A stretch of 7,473 nt of DNA from Actinomycetota bacterium (GTDB lineage: Bacteria > Actinomycetota > Thermoleophilia > Gaiellales > Gaiellaceae), in NCBI GenBank assembly GCA_013812465.1, contig JACCTK010000170.1, positions 1-7,473 of the forward strand. Reading direction: 5' to 3'. Below are positions 6,337-7,473 of the stretch, piece by piece; position 1 is the stretch's first letter; each line of letters starts with the position of its first letter. Made by a program: the position numbers and the translations under genes. The notes beneath the pieces are model-generated. The model made no database searches. It saw only the letters and a program-made list of their open reading frames with translations, and was not told the origin of the DNA.

Positions 6337-6413
6337 TCACCCACGAGCTCACCCACGCGGCCGCGCATCGTCGCGCCCTGTGAGTGATCCACAGCGTGAG
6401 ACATTCACCCACG
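6337..6413. repeat. Three direct copies of TCACCCACG, possible regulator sites
   Basis: TCACCCACG occurs at 6337-6345, 6349-6357 and 6405-6413; TCACCC recurs at 6421-6426. The third copy overlaps an inverted repeat CAGCGTG (6392-6398)/CACGCTG (6410-6416) and a GTGA-N5-TCAC dyad (6396-6408). The cluster lies about 90-170 bases upstream of the methyltransferase start, a suitable place for a transcription factor, but no known regulator consensus was recognised. Confidence 0.4.
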
Positions 6414-6422
6414 CTGGGCGTC

Positions 6423-6490
6423 ACCCCGTCGCGGTTGATCGTTCACTCAAACGGGGTTGACGAGGTCGCTTCACCTCCGACGGGGACCTC
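6423..6490 (+). promoter_or_regulatory. Tandem and alternative stems just upstream of the methyltransferase start
   Basis: ACCCCGT (6423-6429) pairs with ACGGGGT (6451-6457), with an inner TTGA/TCAA stem (6435-6438/6447-6450). Immediately after it, GAGGT (6462-6466) can pair with ACCTC (6473-6477) or, extended to GAGGTC, with GACCTC (6485-6490); these two are mutually exclusive. TTGACG at 6457-6462 resembles a -35 box but has no -10 at normal spacing. This could be an RNA switch platform or simple GC-rich coincidence. Confidence 0.3.
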
Positions 6491-6496
6491 TACAGT
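6491..6496 (+). promoter_or_regulatory. Candidate -10 box for a leaderless methyltransferase mRNA
   Basis: TACAGT (TANNNT, four of six matches to TATAAT) ends eight bases before ATG 6505, so transcription could begin at or within two bases of the start codon. There is no Shine-Dalgarno in this stretch, which agrees with leaderless translation, common in actinobacteria. The -35 is poor (TTCACC at 6470-6475, 15-base spacer). Confidence 0.4.
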
Positions 6497-6504
6497 GAGC
6501 TCTC

Positions 6505-7473
6505 ATGGATCGATTCAGCCAGCGGCTTAGCTCGGGGCCGCCGATCGTGGCCGACGGCGGGATGGGCTCGTTGGTGACGAGCGCCGTGGCGCGACTCCGC
6601 TGTCCTGAGGAGGCCAACCTTCGCGCTCCGGAGAGCGTTCTCTCCCTCCACCTCGGTTTCATACGCGCCGGCGCCGAGCTGATCGAGACGAACACCTTCG
6701 GCGCCAACCGACACAAGCTCAGGACGCAATACCTCGAGGACGAGGTAAAGGCGATCAACGAGGCGGCGGTGAAGATCGCCCGAGACGCGCGTGACGTCTC
6801 GGGACGCGACGTCTTCATCGCAGGCTCCATCGGCCCGCTGGGCGAGATCGGCGCACGTCGAGACGACCGCGCCGCGCTCTTCACCGAGCAGGCGGAGCTT
6901 CTCGAAGGACGCGGCGTCGACCTGTTCTTGGTCGAGACGTTCTACGAGCTGGACGAGTTGGAGACGGCGATCGCCGCGGTGCGGTCCGTGTCCTCGCTTC
7001 CGATCGTCGCTCTGCTCACCTTCGACGAGGACGCGCACACATTGGGTGGGGTCAGCGCCGCTCGAGCAGCCGCGGCGCTCGACGACCAAGACGTCGCCGC
7101 GATCGGAGCAAACCACGGCCTCGGCCTGCAAGCTGCGCTTCGCGCGCTCGAGCAGATGAGCGACAGCGGGAAGCCGCTCGCCGCTCTGCCGAATGTGGGT
7201 CTGGCGAGTCTCGCCGGACAGCGAGTCATCTTCCCGCACGCGACACCCGAGTATTTCGCCGACTTCGCCGCCCACGCGCAGAAGCTTGGCGCGCGGATCA
7301 TCGGCGGCTGCTGCGGCGCCACGCCGACGCAGATCGCCGCCATCCGGGACGCCGTCGACGAGGGCCGTCGCCCGAGCACCCCGCTCGTCTCGAGAGAGCG
7401 CAAGCTCGTGCTCAGCGCGCCCGAGCCGGAAAGCGAGACACTCCTCCAACGGAAGCTTCGCACCGGCGAGTTC
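6505..7473 (+). CDS. Homocysteine S-methyltransferase, probably the N-terminal half of a bifunctional enzyme with methylenetetrahydrofolate reductase; 3' end cut by window edge
   Basis: Cytoplasmic enzyme that would transfer a methyl group to homocysteine to give methionine. 323 codons are open to the edge. Seen: ADGGMGS at residues 17-23 (homocysteine-site loop), CPEEANLRAPESV at 41-53, AGAELIETNTFGANRHKL at 63-80, AGSIGPLGEIG at 107-117, LVETFYE at 143-149 and the zinc motif GGCCG at 267-271 (Cys269, Cys270). The first zinc ligand, normally Cys in GxNC, is His204 (GANHG, codon CAC). The last residues, LLQRKLRTGEF, resemble the beginning of a methylenetetrahydrofolate reductase domain as in Bacillus YitJ-type fusions, whose usual length is about 610; this second domain is inferred. 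ATG 6505 is the first start after an in-frame TGA at 6496-6498 and has no ribosome site. It is transcribed divergently from the peptidase gene. Confidence 0.93.
   Translation, partial: MDRFSQRLSSGPPIVADGGMGSLVTSAVARLRCPEEANLRAPESVLSLHLGFIRAGAELIETNTFGANRHKLRTQYLEDEVKAINEAAVKIARDARDVSGRDVFIAGSIGPLGEIGARRDDRAALFTEQAELLEGRGVDLFLVETFYELDELETAIAAVRSVSSLPIVALLTFDEDAHTLGGVSAARAAAALDDQDVAAIGANHGLGLQAALRALEQMSDSGKPLAALPNVGLASLAGQRVIFPHATPEYFADFAAHAQKLGARIIGGCCGATPTQIAAIRDAVDEGRRPSTPLVSRERKLVLSAPEPESETLLQRKLRTGEF

Larger units (their letters stand above)
5778..6504. other. Divergent intergenic region rich in inverted repeats, no convincing gene
   Basis: This 727-base gap separates the minus-strand peptidase gene from the plus-strand methyltransferase gene. 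No open frame here has a family-like sequence or the strong G/C third-position bias of the neighbouring genes. No tRNA, rRNA or CRISPR array was recognised. It holds a 17-bp palindrome (5928-5944), an imperfect palindrome (5955-5968, 12 of 14 matching), a 13/14-bp hairpin (6004-6035), a 6-bp CCGGAG/CTCCGG hairpin (6125-6140), a possible pseudoknotted RNA (6213-6315), three direct repeats (6337-6413), a CAGCGTG/CACGCTG inverted repeat (6392-6416) and further small stems before the methyltransferase start. Confidence 0.7.

Noticed and set aside
5778..6504. tRNA, CRISPR or SAM-I/SAM-IV riboswitch in the divergent gap
   Set aside because: No cloverleaf with T-loop consensus, no regularly spaced repeats, and no SAM riboswitch core such as GGCAACC was found by eye.

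Overview
The window is high-G+C DNA (about two thirds G+C by eye). It has strong G/C-ending codon use, several GTG starts and actinobacterial-type ABC-ATPase motifs (GGNASGKST in the LivF-like ATPase, LSYANRRRLE in the LivG-like ATPase). This suggests a soil or aquatic actinobacterium, possibly a deep lineage such as Thermoleophilia; that placement is inference only.

Layout. Positions 1-4831, minus strand, hold a complete-order branched-chain amino-acid type (HAAT family) ABC transporter operon, livK-livH-livM-livG-livF. livF is cut by the left edge. H/M, M/G and G/F overlap by 4 bases each (ATGA, GTGA, GTGA). livK is separated from livH by 80 bases containing a strong hairpin. A good sigma70-like promoter and a leader hairpin lie in the 136 bases upstream of livK. 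Positions 4968-5777, minus strand, encode an M55-family zinc D-aminopeptidase (DppA-like) directly upstream of the transporter and in the same direction. Positions 5778-6504 are a 727-base divergent intergenic region with no convincing gene but with an unusual density of inverted repeats. Positions 6505-7473, plus strand, hold the homocysteine S-methyltransferase half of what looks like a bifunctional homocysteine methyltransferase/methylenetetrahydrofolate reductase; it runs off the right edge.

How the genes may work together. LivK would capture a substrate outside the membrane, LivH and LivM form the channel, and LivG and LivF power it. The adjacent M55 peptidase raises the possibility that the imported or processed material includes D-amino-acid peptides, but sequence alone does not fix the substrate. 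The divergent methyltransferase belongs to methionine/one-carbon metabolism and has no evident functional tie to the transporter.

Best leads: (1) a possible structured RNA at 6213-6315, with a 13-bp GNRA-capped hairpin and an 8-bp loop-to-upstream pseudoknot, upstream of the methionine-cycle gene; (2) the methyltransferase has His in place of the first zinc-binding Cys; (3) LivM carries an extra C-terminal multi-helix segment bounded by two similar helix-plus-RP motifs; (4) the livK-livH hairpin has a wobble pair that fits only the mRNA strand.
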